A stretch of DNA of 28,717 nucleotides, taken from assembly GCF_902489365.1 (NCBI RefSeq), contig NZ_CABTZR010000027.1, positions 1 to 28,717 on the forward strand. The letters run 5' to 3'. This DNA comes from an uncultured Corynebacterium sp. (GTDB taxonomy: Bacteria; Actinomycetota; Actinomycetes; Mycobacteriales; Mycobacteriaceae). Positions 1 through 9,300 of the stretch are shown piece by piece. Every line of letters starts with the position of its first letter. Position 1 is the first letter of the stretch. The position numbers were made by a program, and so were the translations under genes. Under the pieces are notes generated by a model. It ran no database searches. It saw only the letters and a list, made by a program, of their open reading frames with translations, and was not told the DNA's origin.

Positions 1-141
1 CATGAAGAGTTCTGGCGCTCACCCGAATTCGTTGACTACATCGGAGAGATAGACATCAACGATGACACACAGGTGGTGTGCCAGCGTTTTGCCGTTGATG
101 AGCGCTATTCGGTTAAGGCATTGGTTCCGTGGGATTCCTGA
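1..141 (+). CDS. C-terminal end of an unrecognised protein (5' truncated by window edge)
   Basis: The first base of the window is in frame with an open stretch of 46 codons that ends in TGA at 139-141. The visible C-terminus is rich in acidic and aromatic residues and ends in VPWDS. I do not recognise a family. The reading frame is called because it is open from the window edge to a clean stop and is followed by a 128-base gap before the next gene. No domain, signal peptide or membrane segment can be seen in so short a piece. It could be the tail of any cytoplasmic protein. Confidence 0.5.
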   Translation, partial: HEEFWRSPEFVDYIGEIDINDDTQVVCQRFAVDERYSVKALVPWDS

Positions 142-269
142 ATAGGCATGCCCGTGGGCTAGGCGTATTCGTAGCTCGTTCCCAGCGGTAAGCATCTGGA
201 CTGTGAATGTTCATCTAGAATTTGCCTCAAGGTCGGGGAACCTCTAGTCGCGTTAGGCAGAATGCCTCT

Positions 270-1931
270 ATGCGCAATCGTCACACCATTCTTGCTTTGA
301 CTGCCCTTCTTTCTCTCAACGCATCTAACGCTATCGCTGCTGAATCGGACCCAAGTCAGGCGGCAGTAGCGGCCGGAGACGTTGTCTACTTTCAGGATAT
401 GAAGGAGTTCGAGCCCCGGGTCTGGGATGACAGTAGCTATCAAGGTGGTATCGCCTACTTGGTAACTGCCCTCGAGAATATTCGGCAAGAAGAAGGCGAT
501 CCCATCGTCGCCTTTGGTGGGGAACTGGCCGCCGGCAGCCTATTCGGCTCAGTCTTTCGCGGTGAGCCATTTGTAGAGGCTTTTAACGAACTCGGTGTGG
601 ACGTTGGCAACTTTGGCAACCATGACTTTGATTACGGCGTGGACCATACTCGTAGCCTTATCGAAAAGGCCGAGTTTCCGTGGATTTCCAGCAACCTGAC
701 TACCCAGAATGGCGAGCCGATCAGCGAGGACGGGACCACCTTCACTGCTAAGTCCGGCGACCTCACCGTCGGGTTTGTTTCACTTACTGACGACCTTGAT
801 CGAACGGTAGCTGCCAAGGACGTCGTGATGGGGGACTTCGTTGAATCCGCACGCGCCGGGGTTAACAAGCTCCAAGAAGAAGGCGTCGATGCGATCGTTT
901 TGCTGAGCCAGATCTCAAAAGAAGACACCACTCGGGTTATGGAAGAGATTCCCGAGCTTGCAGCAGCGCTGCGTGAAGAAAACGAGGCCCAATCACTGGA
1001 AGAGGTAACCTACACCGCAGATGGTCGGCCGATTGTCGCACCGCGTGCTGATTATGGAACGTTGGTTCACCTCGACGTCACCGTTGACCGTTCCACGCAG
1101 AAGACCACGGTGAAGGTAGTGAACCATCCGGTCAATCCATCGCTTAACGCTAACGAAGAGTGGAAGGCGCGCAGCGAGAAACTCGACGGCGAATTAGGCC
1201 GTCAACTGGGCGAGCAACTTGGTACCGCGACGCAAGCTCTATCAAAAGCCGAACTAGGTCCGTTGGTAGCGGACGCGTACCGCGAGCATTTCGATACCCA
1301 GCTCGGATGGCAGAACGGTGGCGGCCAGCGTGCTGACATGAAAGAAGGGACCTTGACCCGTCGCGATGCGCAATCGGTGCTTCCTTTCGGTAACTCACCA
1401 ATCGCGATTCGAGCAACAGGCGCACAGATCAAGGATGCACTGGAAAAGGGGATTGAATCCAACCCGGACGGTGGAAACGGCTTCCCACGAACTGCCGGAT
1501 TCACGTTTGATTTCAACGCATCTGCGCCATTTGGTGAGCGCGTCACGGCGATAAAGCTCGATGATGGCACGTCAATGGACATGAATGCCACCTACTCATT
1601 GGCCATTAGCAACTACGTGGTAAACGGTGGCGACAAGATCGATTCATTCAGTGATGCGCGTGTCACTTCTGCCGGCACGGCAATCGACGTCGATGTCTTC
1701 TCCGAGTACATCAAGCGGCACGGTGAGCTCTCACCTTTGAAGACTGCTGATAAGCCAAACGGCCCAGCAAACGGTGGGAAGACAGAAGAATCATCGATTG
1801 GATCTTCGCATGGCGCAGCCGTCGCCATCGGGGTGATTGCTGCACTGGCAGGAGCCTTCATTGCGTTTACTCCCAAGTCTGTACTGGATGGGATCGCTCG
1901 CTATCTGAAGACCCTCTTGCCGGGCTTCTAG
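270..1931 (+). CDS. Secreted/membrane-anchored 5'-nucleotidase family protein with degenerate metallophosphatase domain
   Basis: This 553-residue protein belongs to the bifunctional metallophosphatase/5'-nucleotidase (UshA-like) family, whose members hydrolyse extracellular nucleotides. I start it at ATG 270 because a signal peptide follows at once (RNRH, then a hydrophobic stretch ending near NAIAAES); the TTG at 222 would put 16 polar residues before it. GNHDFDYG is seen around residues 116-123. The C-terminal substrate domain looks intact, with NGGG, LPFGN and a late NGGDKIDSF. A hydrophobic helix near the C-terminus (AAVAIGVIAALAGAFIAF) suggests membrane anchoring. Oddly, the usual first metal motif (DxH in TNDFHG) is replaced by VVYFQDMKEF, the next (sGD) reads GGE, and the GHxH motif expected before the C-terminal domain is absent. 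Catalysis in the usual way is therefore doubtful. A weak -10-like TAGAAT lies at 216-221 without a clear -35. Confidence 0.88.
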   Translation: MRNRHTILALTALLSLNASNAIAAESDPSQAAVAAGDVVYFQDMKEFEPRVWDDSSYQGGIAYLVTALENIRQEEGDPIVAFGGELAAGSLFGSVFRGEPFVEAFNELGVDVGNFGNHDFDYGVDHTRSLIEKAEFPWISSNLTTQNGEPISEDGTTFTAKSGDLTVGFVSLTDDLDRTVAAKDVVMGDFVESARAGVNKLQEEGVDAIVLLSQISKEDTTRVMEEIPELAAALREENEAQSLEEVTYTADGRPIVAPRADYGTLVHLDVTVDRSTQKTTVKVVNHPVNPSLNANEEWKARSEKLDGELGRQLGEQLGTATQALSKAELGPLVADAYREHFDTQLGWQNGGGQRADMKEGTLTRRDAQSVLPFGNSPIAIRATGAQIKDALEKGIESNPDGGNGFPRTAGFTFDFNASAPFGERVTAIKLDDGTSMDMNATYSLAISNYVVNGGDKIDSFSDARVTSAGTAIDVDVFSEYIKRHGELSPLKTADKPNGPANGGKTEESSIGSSHGAAVAIGVIAALAGAFIAFTPKSVLDGIARYLKTLLPGF

Positions 1932-2000
1932 CAACTGGTTCTTCCCTTGGATCGATTCCTTTGCAGGGAACGCATTTATAACGAGGGTATTTCATATCTA

Positions 2001-2014
2001 CGGAGACGTCTCCG
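2001..2014. repeat. 14-bp perfect palindrome between convergent genes
   Basis: CGGAGACGTCTCCG reads the same on both strands. It sits in the 127-base gap between the nucleotidase-like gene and the GNAT gene, which end facing each other. It has no central loop and no clear T-run directly after it, so it is a poor textbook terminator. It may form a short cruciform, serve both genes as a weak terminator, or bind a dimeric protein. Confidence 0.35.
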
Positions 2015-2058
2015 CCTACCAAAAGAGTGGCGGTGCTGCGAGTGTCGAGATATTTTTA

Positions 2059-2565
2059 TCAGCCAAGTCGGTAGACCTCATAGTCATCCGGCACTCCTGC
2101 GCCGGGGACGTGCTGAAGTCCGAGCTTCAAGGCTAGGGCAATCGACGCCTCGTTGGTGGGGTCGATGACGGCTACGACGGGGAGCTGCGGGAAACGCTCT
2201 CGCGCAGTGGCAATTGCAGCGGCTGCGGCCTCCTTGGCGTAGCCTTTGCCCTGCGATTCAGGTGCAAAGCGGTAGTAGAGGTTGAGCACTTCTTCACCAG
2301 CTTCCTCGCTATGGCGCACGCCAGTAAAACCAATGGTTGTGCCATCGAGCGTGGATACCACGTAGTAGCCCAGCTGCCTCTCGCACCAATTGGCTTGCCA
2401 TGCGCGTGCCAACTCCGTGGCTTCCTCTCTGGCCTTCATGGCGAGGTCCGGTCGGTGTTCGTAGGTACGGGCATCCGAGTGAATGGCAAAGATAGCGTCA
2501 ATGTCGGCATCGGTTGGTGCTGACAAACTGAGTCGGGGAGTGCGAAGGACATGAAAATCATTCAT
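2059..2565 (-). CDS. GNAT family N-acetyltransferase (RimJ/RimL-like)
   Basis: This 168-residue protein has the usual size for a single GNAT domain. It would transfer an acetyl group from acetyl-CoA to an amine; the substrate cannot be told. The N-terminus (LRTPRLSLSAPTDADIDAIFAIHSD) is typical of the RimJ/RimL-like branch. The acetyl-CoA pyrophosphate loop is visible as ESQGKGYAKEA near residues 103-113, matching the Q/RxxGxG/A signature, and the late NEASIALALKLGL segment matches motif B of the family. The start ATG (complement of 2563-2565) has an AGGA Shine-Dalgarno about six bases upstream on the minus strand. It is a single gene convergent with the nucleotidase-like gene and divergent from the defence island. 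It is probably host core genome. Confidence 0.93.
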   Translation of the reverse strand: MNDFHVLRTPRLSLSAPTDADIDAIFAIHSDARTYEHRPDLAMKAREEATELARAWQANWCERQLGYYVVSTLDGTTIGFTGVRHSEEAGEEVLNLYYRFAPESQGKGYAKEAAAAAIATARERFPQLPVVAVIDPTNEASIALALKLGLQHVPGAGVPDDYEVYRLG

Positions 2566-2850
2566 CGTGAGTCCTGACGTTGAAAGCTGCGGTACGGGGA
2601 CAGTCTTGATTGCTCAAGAAGCTGCTGAAGTCGTAGAACATGCAGAGTGCGTACAGTATTCAAACAAAATAGCGGGAGAGTGGTGTAATGATATTGTGCT
2701 ACGGGGTCGCACCGAAAATGGAGATGCTGGTGCTAAGGAGGTGTTGGAATAGTAGGTATGAATCTAAGGGGCGGGTTGCTATAGATCGAACTTATTGTCT
2801 AATTTTTGAAAACGTAGAGCGTTGTCCGATTGCATTTTAGAATACCAAGA
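2566..2850. other. Intergenic region upstream of the first defence operon
   Basis: This 285-base gap separates the divergent GNAT gene from the first large island gene and must hold both promoters. It is AT-rich in its right half. A TATAGAT at 2780-2786 could be a -10 box for the rightward operon, but no matching -35 is convincing. A 61-codon GTG-started frame at 2567-2752 has no family resemblance and I do not call it. No tRNA or clear att-like repeat is visible, although the fall in GC here marks the left edge of the island. Confidence 0.4.
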
Positions 2851-5800
2851 ATGTCGAACAATCCCTCTTCCGTGCTACATCAAAGTGCTCAAAAGGTCTC
2901 TTTTGTTGATTCCGTTTCAATTCTGGAGAGCCTAGATGACCGGCTTAGGCATGTTGAGAATGATTTATCACGGCAGTTGTCAAGGTTTGTTAAACAAAGC
3001 CGCCCCAGAAAGGTTCTCTATTTTGAACTAGACCTGACTGTCGATGAGTATTCTTGGCTTACTTCTGAGCTAGCGATGTATTTCTCATCGGGTCGTTCAG
3101 TGAATGAATTGATCAAGAAGTATCCACGGATCATTATCGGTGCGCTGGTGAGTGCGGCGATGCAGAGTACTCGTGAAGGAGCAGTGTGGCCCACCTTTTG
3201 GGAGTTGGTTGGGGTTGAGCCGCAGGATGAATTTGAGCGGCGAATCAGAGCGGAAATCCGAAGGATGTTGAGCCTTCTCTCGCTCAACTCATTTGAGGAT
3301 GTAGAACTCGGGGCGAACGAGTACGTTTCGCTTTTTCTTCTGCACGCGGGAATTACCTCATCGCAGATTGTTGATATCGTGCACTTTGCGCAAAACAGAG
3401 GATGGCATGCGACGAGTGATGCAGAAATGGATGACCGAGCCGTTGCGTTAATCGCTGCGATTCGAACATCGGTGTTGGACCGGGAATCTTTGCGAGAGTT
3501 TGTGGCTAATGAACCTGACTTCGCTCGAGATTTGTATACCAGAGTTCTTGAACTGATCGCGTATCTTAACCACGCCCAATTTGACTCTATTTCGTTCGAA
3601 GGTACCCACGGCATCCCCTCGTTGGCTTTTCATTTGCTTGTGGACATGGTCGAGAACGGAATTGCTATGCCGATCTCTTCACGGCAACGACATCCCTCCG
3701 TAGTTTTCATCCCTGAAAGCAACGCATTTGCTGTTGAAATCCCATCAATTGTGACTGACCGTGTAGTGGACTCGGATTGTTGGGAAGTCGAAATCGAGGA
3801 TCTAAGTGGCACTCGAACTTCTAATTCGGTCCGTGCTGTTGCAGGACATGAACAATCGCAGTGGATAGTGATATCTGAGCCCTTTAGGAGAATAACCGTC
3901 ACCTTAGACGGCACTGATTCTAAGCCTTTTGAGTTTGTGGGTGTTACGAGCAAATTCCCCTTCTTATTGGTGTCCAAGTCGAACCGATTGGTTTCAGTCG
4001 GCGGAGGTGTTAGGTCCGCCAGTTATACGTTGGTTGGACCCGTAGGTACTACAGCTGTGGACCAGTGCGGCGAAGACGTTACGAGTTCCTCAATCGCTGC
4101 TCATGCCGATTGGTTGGGGTGGAACACTCGGGAAATAGATCTTGAGCGTGCACGTTCCGTCCGCTTTGAACTTCCAGATAGAGAACCAGTTATCGTGCCA
4201 GTTGGTGCTGCACGGCTTTTTAACTGGATTACCGATGTCCCAACGCTGAAGCATGCGCGTGGTCGAGATCTGCAGCCCATTTACACTGAATCTCCCCGAG
4301 TGCAAGTTTCCGGAGAAGTCGGCGATTCATGGAACATGGAGATCGTTTACATGCCTGTCGATGGTGAACCGGAGCATGTCTTAGACGTGGAAGTTGAGCA
4401 GACAATGCCGATCGAAGAGTGGGAGCTTTTCGAGGCAGATCAATTTGAGGATCCTTGGCTAGGGCGGTTCAACGTAAATCTTTCCCGGAACGGCGTGATG
4501 CAGGATTCCATGCTTTTTAGCATTGCTGAGGGGCTAGATTTATCAGCAAGTTCGGATGGCCCATCGACGACGCCTTTTAGATTCCAGGATGGCTCTAACA
4601 AGTTCACGCCGTGGTCGTATTCAATACGATGCAAATCGCAGATGAAAATGAGCTTTCCCGTGGGTGCACAAACCCTAGGGGAAAGGGAAGCTGCGCGGCG
4701 GGAGGTTTTCTCAACAGAGACTGGTTTTGAGCTGGAAGTCGACGTCGTTCCGGAATCCCTTATGATACGAACCAAGAAACTAGGGGCTGCTCCAGCCGAG
4801 GACGCATCTGTTCCTACTCTCGAAGTAGAGAATCTAGACCCTGATGCTGCCGTCGTCGTACGTGCGCCTGAGGCACTACCGTGTGCGCGTTTTGTTCTGG
4901 TTGCTTCTGCCGGAAAGTCACGGCAATTATTCGAAATTGAACAAGGTAGTGCACATGCATTAGCTCGGAAAACCCTTCGTATTACGAATCGGGCGATAGA
5001 TTCTGGGATGGGAAACCTGGGTGGTGCGAAGCTGGTTTTAATTTGGTCACGGCTTAGCCGGGCGACGTACGAAAACTCTCTAGGAGACAGGGAACGGAGA
5101 GCGTACTTCAAGCTGCGGCAGGATCAGCGCATAGAAAAGTATCGCGCCGTGGCTGATAAGGCACTTGTGTCTGCAAGCATTGCCAACCTTGTTCGTCGTC
5201 CGTTGGTGGTGGCGGTCGAGGAAAAATCTGGTGAGCTTTTAGTCCAGCAACCTGGACAGGAAAGAGATTTGCTTGCTTGGGCCTGGTTGCTTGGTGATCT
5301 TGATCGTGCTCCTATCCCGCTGGAAAGTACCCAGAGTGGATTTCTTTTACCGCCGGAATTGAATGAGTCCGGACCTTTTATCGTGGACTTTCGAGAGGGG
5401 GGCTTCCTCGTCGATACTCGGCCTCCCCGGCGTCCTTCTAAGCGTGCATTTACCGTTGTCCGCGAGGGGCTTCCAGTCAGCGATGACTTGGATTATCAAT
5501 TCCCGCTCTACTTGCTTGGGGAGATAAGCGATATCCAGCTGTCTGAGAACGCAATTCTAAAACTATGGCGCAGCTTGGACATGCTTCAAGAGGCTTATGA
5601 GCGTCGTGGATGTGACGTTGTATTCCAAAGGGTAACTCGTGCGCTGCAAAAGTCACCACGCGCTGCGATCGATGTGTGGGCTTCACAGAATCTCCAACGA
5701 GAATCATTGATCCCCTTGCTTATTCAAAGCGGAATCGTCACGAGGAGCATCCAAACTACAGATACTCTCGCAGTTCCAAACACAGATAGGACTGTGTCGT

Positions 5801-6366
5801 TGCTTGAGGAAATTGCTGATGCTGCCTACCTCAAGGTACTGGAACCAGACGGAGAGGAGCTAGCGCAGTCTCTTCAATGGGTAGCATCCCATGGTTCAAT
5901 GAGTCTGTGGGAGGTGCTCACGACCGGAAAAGACATCTTGACCGAAGCCAAAAGCGATGTACGTCGATTAGCACTGGCGGAAGCGTTGCGATCTAATGAC
6001 CAGCTTTTACAGCTGGGAACCATCGCTTCTTTATATTCGACAACTCGAAAACTGCTCGACCATCTAGGCCGCGTTGGGGTGGACAGCAGCATTATTCACG
6101 CCGCAGCGGTTTTGGAGCAACAGGCACTTGATGATGAAGAACCATCTCATTCGATGTCTCGGTATGTGCCATTCATTTCTTATGTCACCAATGTTGCTAG
6201 CCGTATGGTGGCGAACCGAGAGTGGCCGTTAGAGAAGACGATCGTGTTGCTGCAGAAAGCTGAATCAGATCTAGCGCGTGTGTCTGAGTGTGCGCCTAAA
6301 ATCTTTGAATTAGATCTGGTCACCGCTGAAGCATTAAGCCAATCTTTGCATTTTGTCGGGCATTAA
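2851..6366 (+). CDS. Large defence-island protein of unknown fold, partner of a DUF1998 helicase (DruH-like candidate)
   Basis: This protein has 1171 residues from ATG 2851; an in-frame TTG at 2830 would add seven. Neither start has a good Shine-Dalgarno. I recognise no catalytic motif: no Walker A, no methylase motif, no HKD and no clear PD-(D/E)XK. The first 300 or so residues look helical, with KYPRIIIGALVSAAM and a Trp-rich VWPTFWELVGV near residues 110-130. The middle, about 290-700, is predicted by eye to be beta-rich with many short Val/Ile strands, like stacked beta-sandwich modules. The last 200 or so residues are helical again. The stop is 12 bases before a DUF1998 helicase, so the two are surely co-transcribed. 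In Druantia type III a large protein without known domains, DruH, pairs with the helicase DruE, and size and order fit. The assignment rests on context, not on a recognised sequence signature. Confidence 0.72.
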   Translation: MSNNPSSVLHQSAQKVSFVDSVSILESLDDRLRHVENDLSRQLSRFVKQSRPRKVLYFELDLTVDEYSWLTSELAMYFSSGRSVNELIKKYPRIIIGALVSAAMQSTREGAVWPTFWELVGVEPQDEFERRIRAEIRRMLSLLSLNSFEDVELGANEYVSLFLLHAGITSSQIVDIVHFAQNRGWHATSDAEMDDRAVALIAAIRTSVLDRESLREFVANEPDFARDLYTRVLELIAYLNHAQFDSISFEGTHGIPSLAFHLLVDMVENGIAMPISSRQRHPSVVFIPESNAFAVEIPSIVTDRVVDSDCWEVEIEDLSGTRTSNSVRAVAGHEQSQWIVISEPFRRITVTLDGTDSKPFEFVGVTSKFPFLLVSKSNRLVSVGGGVRSASYTLVGPVGTTAVDQCGEDVTSSSIAAHADWLGWNTREIDLERARSVRFELPDREPVIVPVGAARLFNWITDVPTLKHARGRDLQPIYTESPRVQVSGEVGDSWNMEIVYMPVDGEPEHVLDVEVEQTMPIEEWELFEADQFEDPWLGRFNVNLSRNGVMQDSMLFSIAEGLDLSASSDGPSTTPFRFQDGSNKFTPWSYSIRCKSQMKMSFPVGAQTLGEREAARREVFSTETGFELEVDVVPESLMIRTKKLGAAPAEDASVPTLEVENLDPDAAVVVRAPEALPCARFVLVASAGKSRQLFEIEQGSAHALARKTLRITNRAIDSGMGNLGGAKLVLIWSRLSRATYENSLGDRERRAYFKLRQDQRIEKYRAVADKALVSASIANLVRRPLVVAVEEKSGELLVQQPGQERDLLAWAWLLGDLDRAPIPLESTQSGFLLPPELNESGPFIVDFREGGFLVDTRPPRRPSKRAFTVVREGLPVSDDLDYQFPLYLLGEISDIQLSENAILKLWRSLDMLQEAYERRGCDVVFQRVTRALQKSPRAAIDVWASQNLQRESLIPLLIQSGIVTRSIQTTDTLAVPNTDRTVSLLEEIADAAYLKVLEPDGEELAQSLQWVASHGSMSLWEVLTTGKDILTEAKSDVRRLALAEALRSNDQLLQLGTIASLYSTTRKLLDHLGRVGVDSSIIHAAAVLEQQALDDEEPSHSMSRYVPFISYVTNVASRMVANREWPLEKTIVLLQKAESDLARVSECAPKIFELDLVTAEALSQSLHFVGH

Positions 6367-6368
6367 GC

Positions 6369-6373
6369 AGGAG
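6369..6373 (+). promoter_or_regulatory. Shine-Dalgarno for the DruE-like helicase
   Basis: AGGAG lies five bases before the ATG at 6379 and starts three bases after the upstream TAA. It fixes the start codon and supports coupled translation of the two-gene operon. Confidence 0.7.
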
Positions 6374-6378
6374 TTGCC

Positions 6379-9300
6379 ATGGGAAACGTAGATTTTGACA
6401 AACTATTCACGGGAATCGGAGTGGACAAGGATTCCGATACTGACGGGAAGAGCACCGGCGCCGCCCGGTCAGTTGATCCGATCACAGCTGCACAACAGAT
6501 TTCAGCGTCGTACCGCCGGTACCTCAAGACTTTGTTAAATCCCCAAGACGGCAAAATTGCTGCTTCTCTTAACTCGACGATTGACGGGGAATCGAGTCTT
6601 ACTGCAGGTCCAATCCTCCAAATTACGCCGCCCTTTGAATCGGGCCTTACCCCGAAACAGCTGATAGCCGAAGGACAGCTCCACCGTGATTTTGCATTTT
6701 TAGGTGAGTATCTCCCGCCGTCTCGTCCGCTGTATAAGCATCAGGAAACTGCTCTTCGCAAAATCAATGCGGGGCGAAACCTAATTGTTTCGACAGGAAC
6801 CGGTTCGGGAAAAACTGAGACGTTTTTGATCCCCATTATCAATGATCTGCTGAAAGAGCGCGAAGCTGGAACATTAGATGCCGGCGTTCGCGCATTACTG
6901 CTCTATCCAATGAATGCACTTGCTAATGATCAAGTGGAACGCCTTCGGAAGATTCTGGCAAAGATGCCGGACCTAACCTTTGGCCGATATACCGGCGAGA
7001 CGCGTGAAACTCAGGAGCAAGCGCTTGAGGAGTACCGAGAGCAGTTTGGTGCAGAACCATTGCCTAATGAGCTGATTAGCCGCGAAGCAATGCGCGCCAA
7101 TCCTCCGCACATACTGCTGACCAATTACGCAATGCTTGAGTATCTGCTCCTTCGGCCGACAGATAATTCATTCTTTGATGGTGCAGCTGCAGGCAATTGG
7201 AAGCGAATCGTGGTTGATGAAGCTCACGTTTACGCAGGAGCGCAAGGTAGCGAAGTGGGCTTGCTCCTGCGGAGACTAAAGGATCGTGTCTCTCGCGATA
7301 GAGAACTGCAGTACATTGCAACTTCAGCTTCTCTTCAGGGCTCAAAAGAAGAAATCACGGCGTTTGGCACTTCCTTCTTCGGCGGAGCATTTGAGTGGGA
7401 TGAGAATGATTCAGACCGCCAAGACATCGTGTTCGCCTCCAAGAAGAAGTTTGTGGACGAGGGGACGTGGTCATTTGATGAAGACGCCTTTCTTGAACCA
7501 TCAAAGCTGCAACAGGCCCTAGACGCGAGAGACGGTGACAGCTTTGATTCTCTTGCTTGCGAACGGCATGTGGCTAGCTTAAGAAGCTTGTTATTGGAAT
7601 CTAGTACGGACATGACGATTGCGGCTCAGCACGTCTGGCCTGATGATGCGCCTGAGGTTTCAAGAGAGAAATTGAAGAACCTCGTAAACCTAGGTAATAC
7701 GACAACACAAGCGGGAGTGCCTGTACTGTCAGCCCGCTATCACATGTTTGTCAAAGCCACTGAGGGTGCCTTCATTGACTTCCTCCCGGATGGTAACCCC
7801 CGTATTTCGCTAGAACGACGCGTAACTTCGGAGCTCGGAAATCGAAACGTCTATGAGTTTGGAACGTGCAAGCGCTGTGGCGGAGTTCATCTTCTAGGCC
7901 AGAAAAATAGTGGAAGGCAGGAACCAAGAGAGTTTCTTCCTCCGACGACAAATAGCGAAAACGTCGAGTTTGCCTGGGCGGCTCTTTCTGTTGCCAAAGA
8001 GGAATGGCTCGTTGACGCGGACGACGATATCGAGAGTCCCGATGAGTTAACCGCGAAGAACACTCAGAGCGCTTCGGAAGAGTCTCACCTAACCAAGCCG
8101 TTCTCATTGTGTACAGATTGCGGAAAGCTGGCACCTCGCGGCATAGACTCATGTACTTGCGGCAACACATCTGCACGGATGAAAGATGTCTTGGTTTATA
8201 CCGAACCCGCTGATGTGCAAACGCGATGTGCCCTATGTGGGCATAAAGACTCGGATGTAATCCGACGTTTGACAACTGATGTAAATGCTGCTCCTGCTGT
8301 CCTGGCAACGAGCCTTTACGACTTGCTTCCACCTGATGAAGAAATGCTGGGTCAGATAGGGCAAGGCCGAAAGCTTCTGGCCTTTTCCGATAGCCGTCAG
8401 GCCGCTGCTTTTGCCGCTCCATACCTAGAACGAACTCATCATGAGTTGATGAAGCGCCGCATTATCTTTGAAGTTCTCAACAATGAGCGTGCACGTGATG
8501 TGCTAACAGCGGAGAGCTTGATGCACTACATGGTTAATTGTGCAACTGAAAATGTGGTTATTTCGCCATCATTCGATGAGTTCAAGCGTAAGAAGCAGAT
8601 TGGTAATTGGCTTTTCTCGGAGCTAACCACCCAGGCTACTCGTCAGTCACTCAACGGTATGGGCTTGATGAGCGTCAGCGTTGATAGCGACAAGCTGCGC
8701 CGCATGGAGGTATTCGAGCCACTTGCTCAGTTGGTTGACTCCGATGAAGCTGCATTGAGCTTATTAAATGTAATGGCGTCTCAGTTTCGAACGAGATTCG
8801 CTCTTACCCATCCTGATGAAGTAGACACTAGTGCGGATGAGTTCCTTCCTCGGCGTCATGAATACTATTTTCAGGAGCACATTCAGGCGGCAGATCGGAC
8901 GCAACTGTCATGGTTGCCGGCAAAAGCGCATACCACTAATAATCGTATTGAATACATCCTCAAGCTCCTCACCATGCGCGGAATTCCGTCGGATAAGTTG
9001 AGGGACAATGCCGAGCAACTACTGAGTTTGGTGTGGAAGGGCTTCGTAGACACAGGCCTTGCAAAAATTGCAAGGAAACACGGTGTTGACCGCCAGTTTG
9101 ACTATTCGGCCCTTCGTTTCGCTTCGGGTAAGTCAACAACTTGGTACAAGTGCAGTGTTTGTCATGTGGTTACTGAGTTCAATTGTCTGGATCTTTGTGT
9201 AAACGGAAAATGCGAGGGCACGTTGGTGCCATTTGAGCCCTTCTCCGAAGAAAACCGGAAGAACCATTATGCTTGGCTCGCGGAAAACCTTGAGATCGTA

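Noticed and set aside
2567..2752. 61-codon GTG-started frame between the GNAT gene and the island
   Set aside because: It has no Shine-Dalgarno, no family resemblance, and occupies the space where two divergent promoters must lie.
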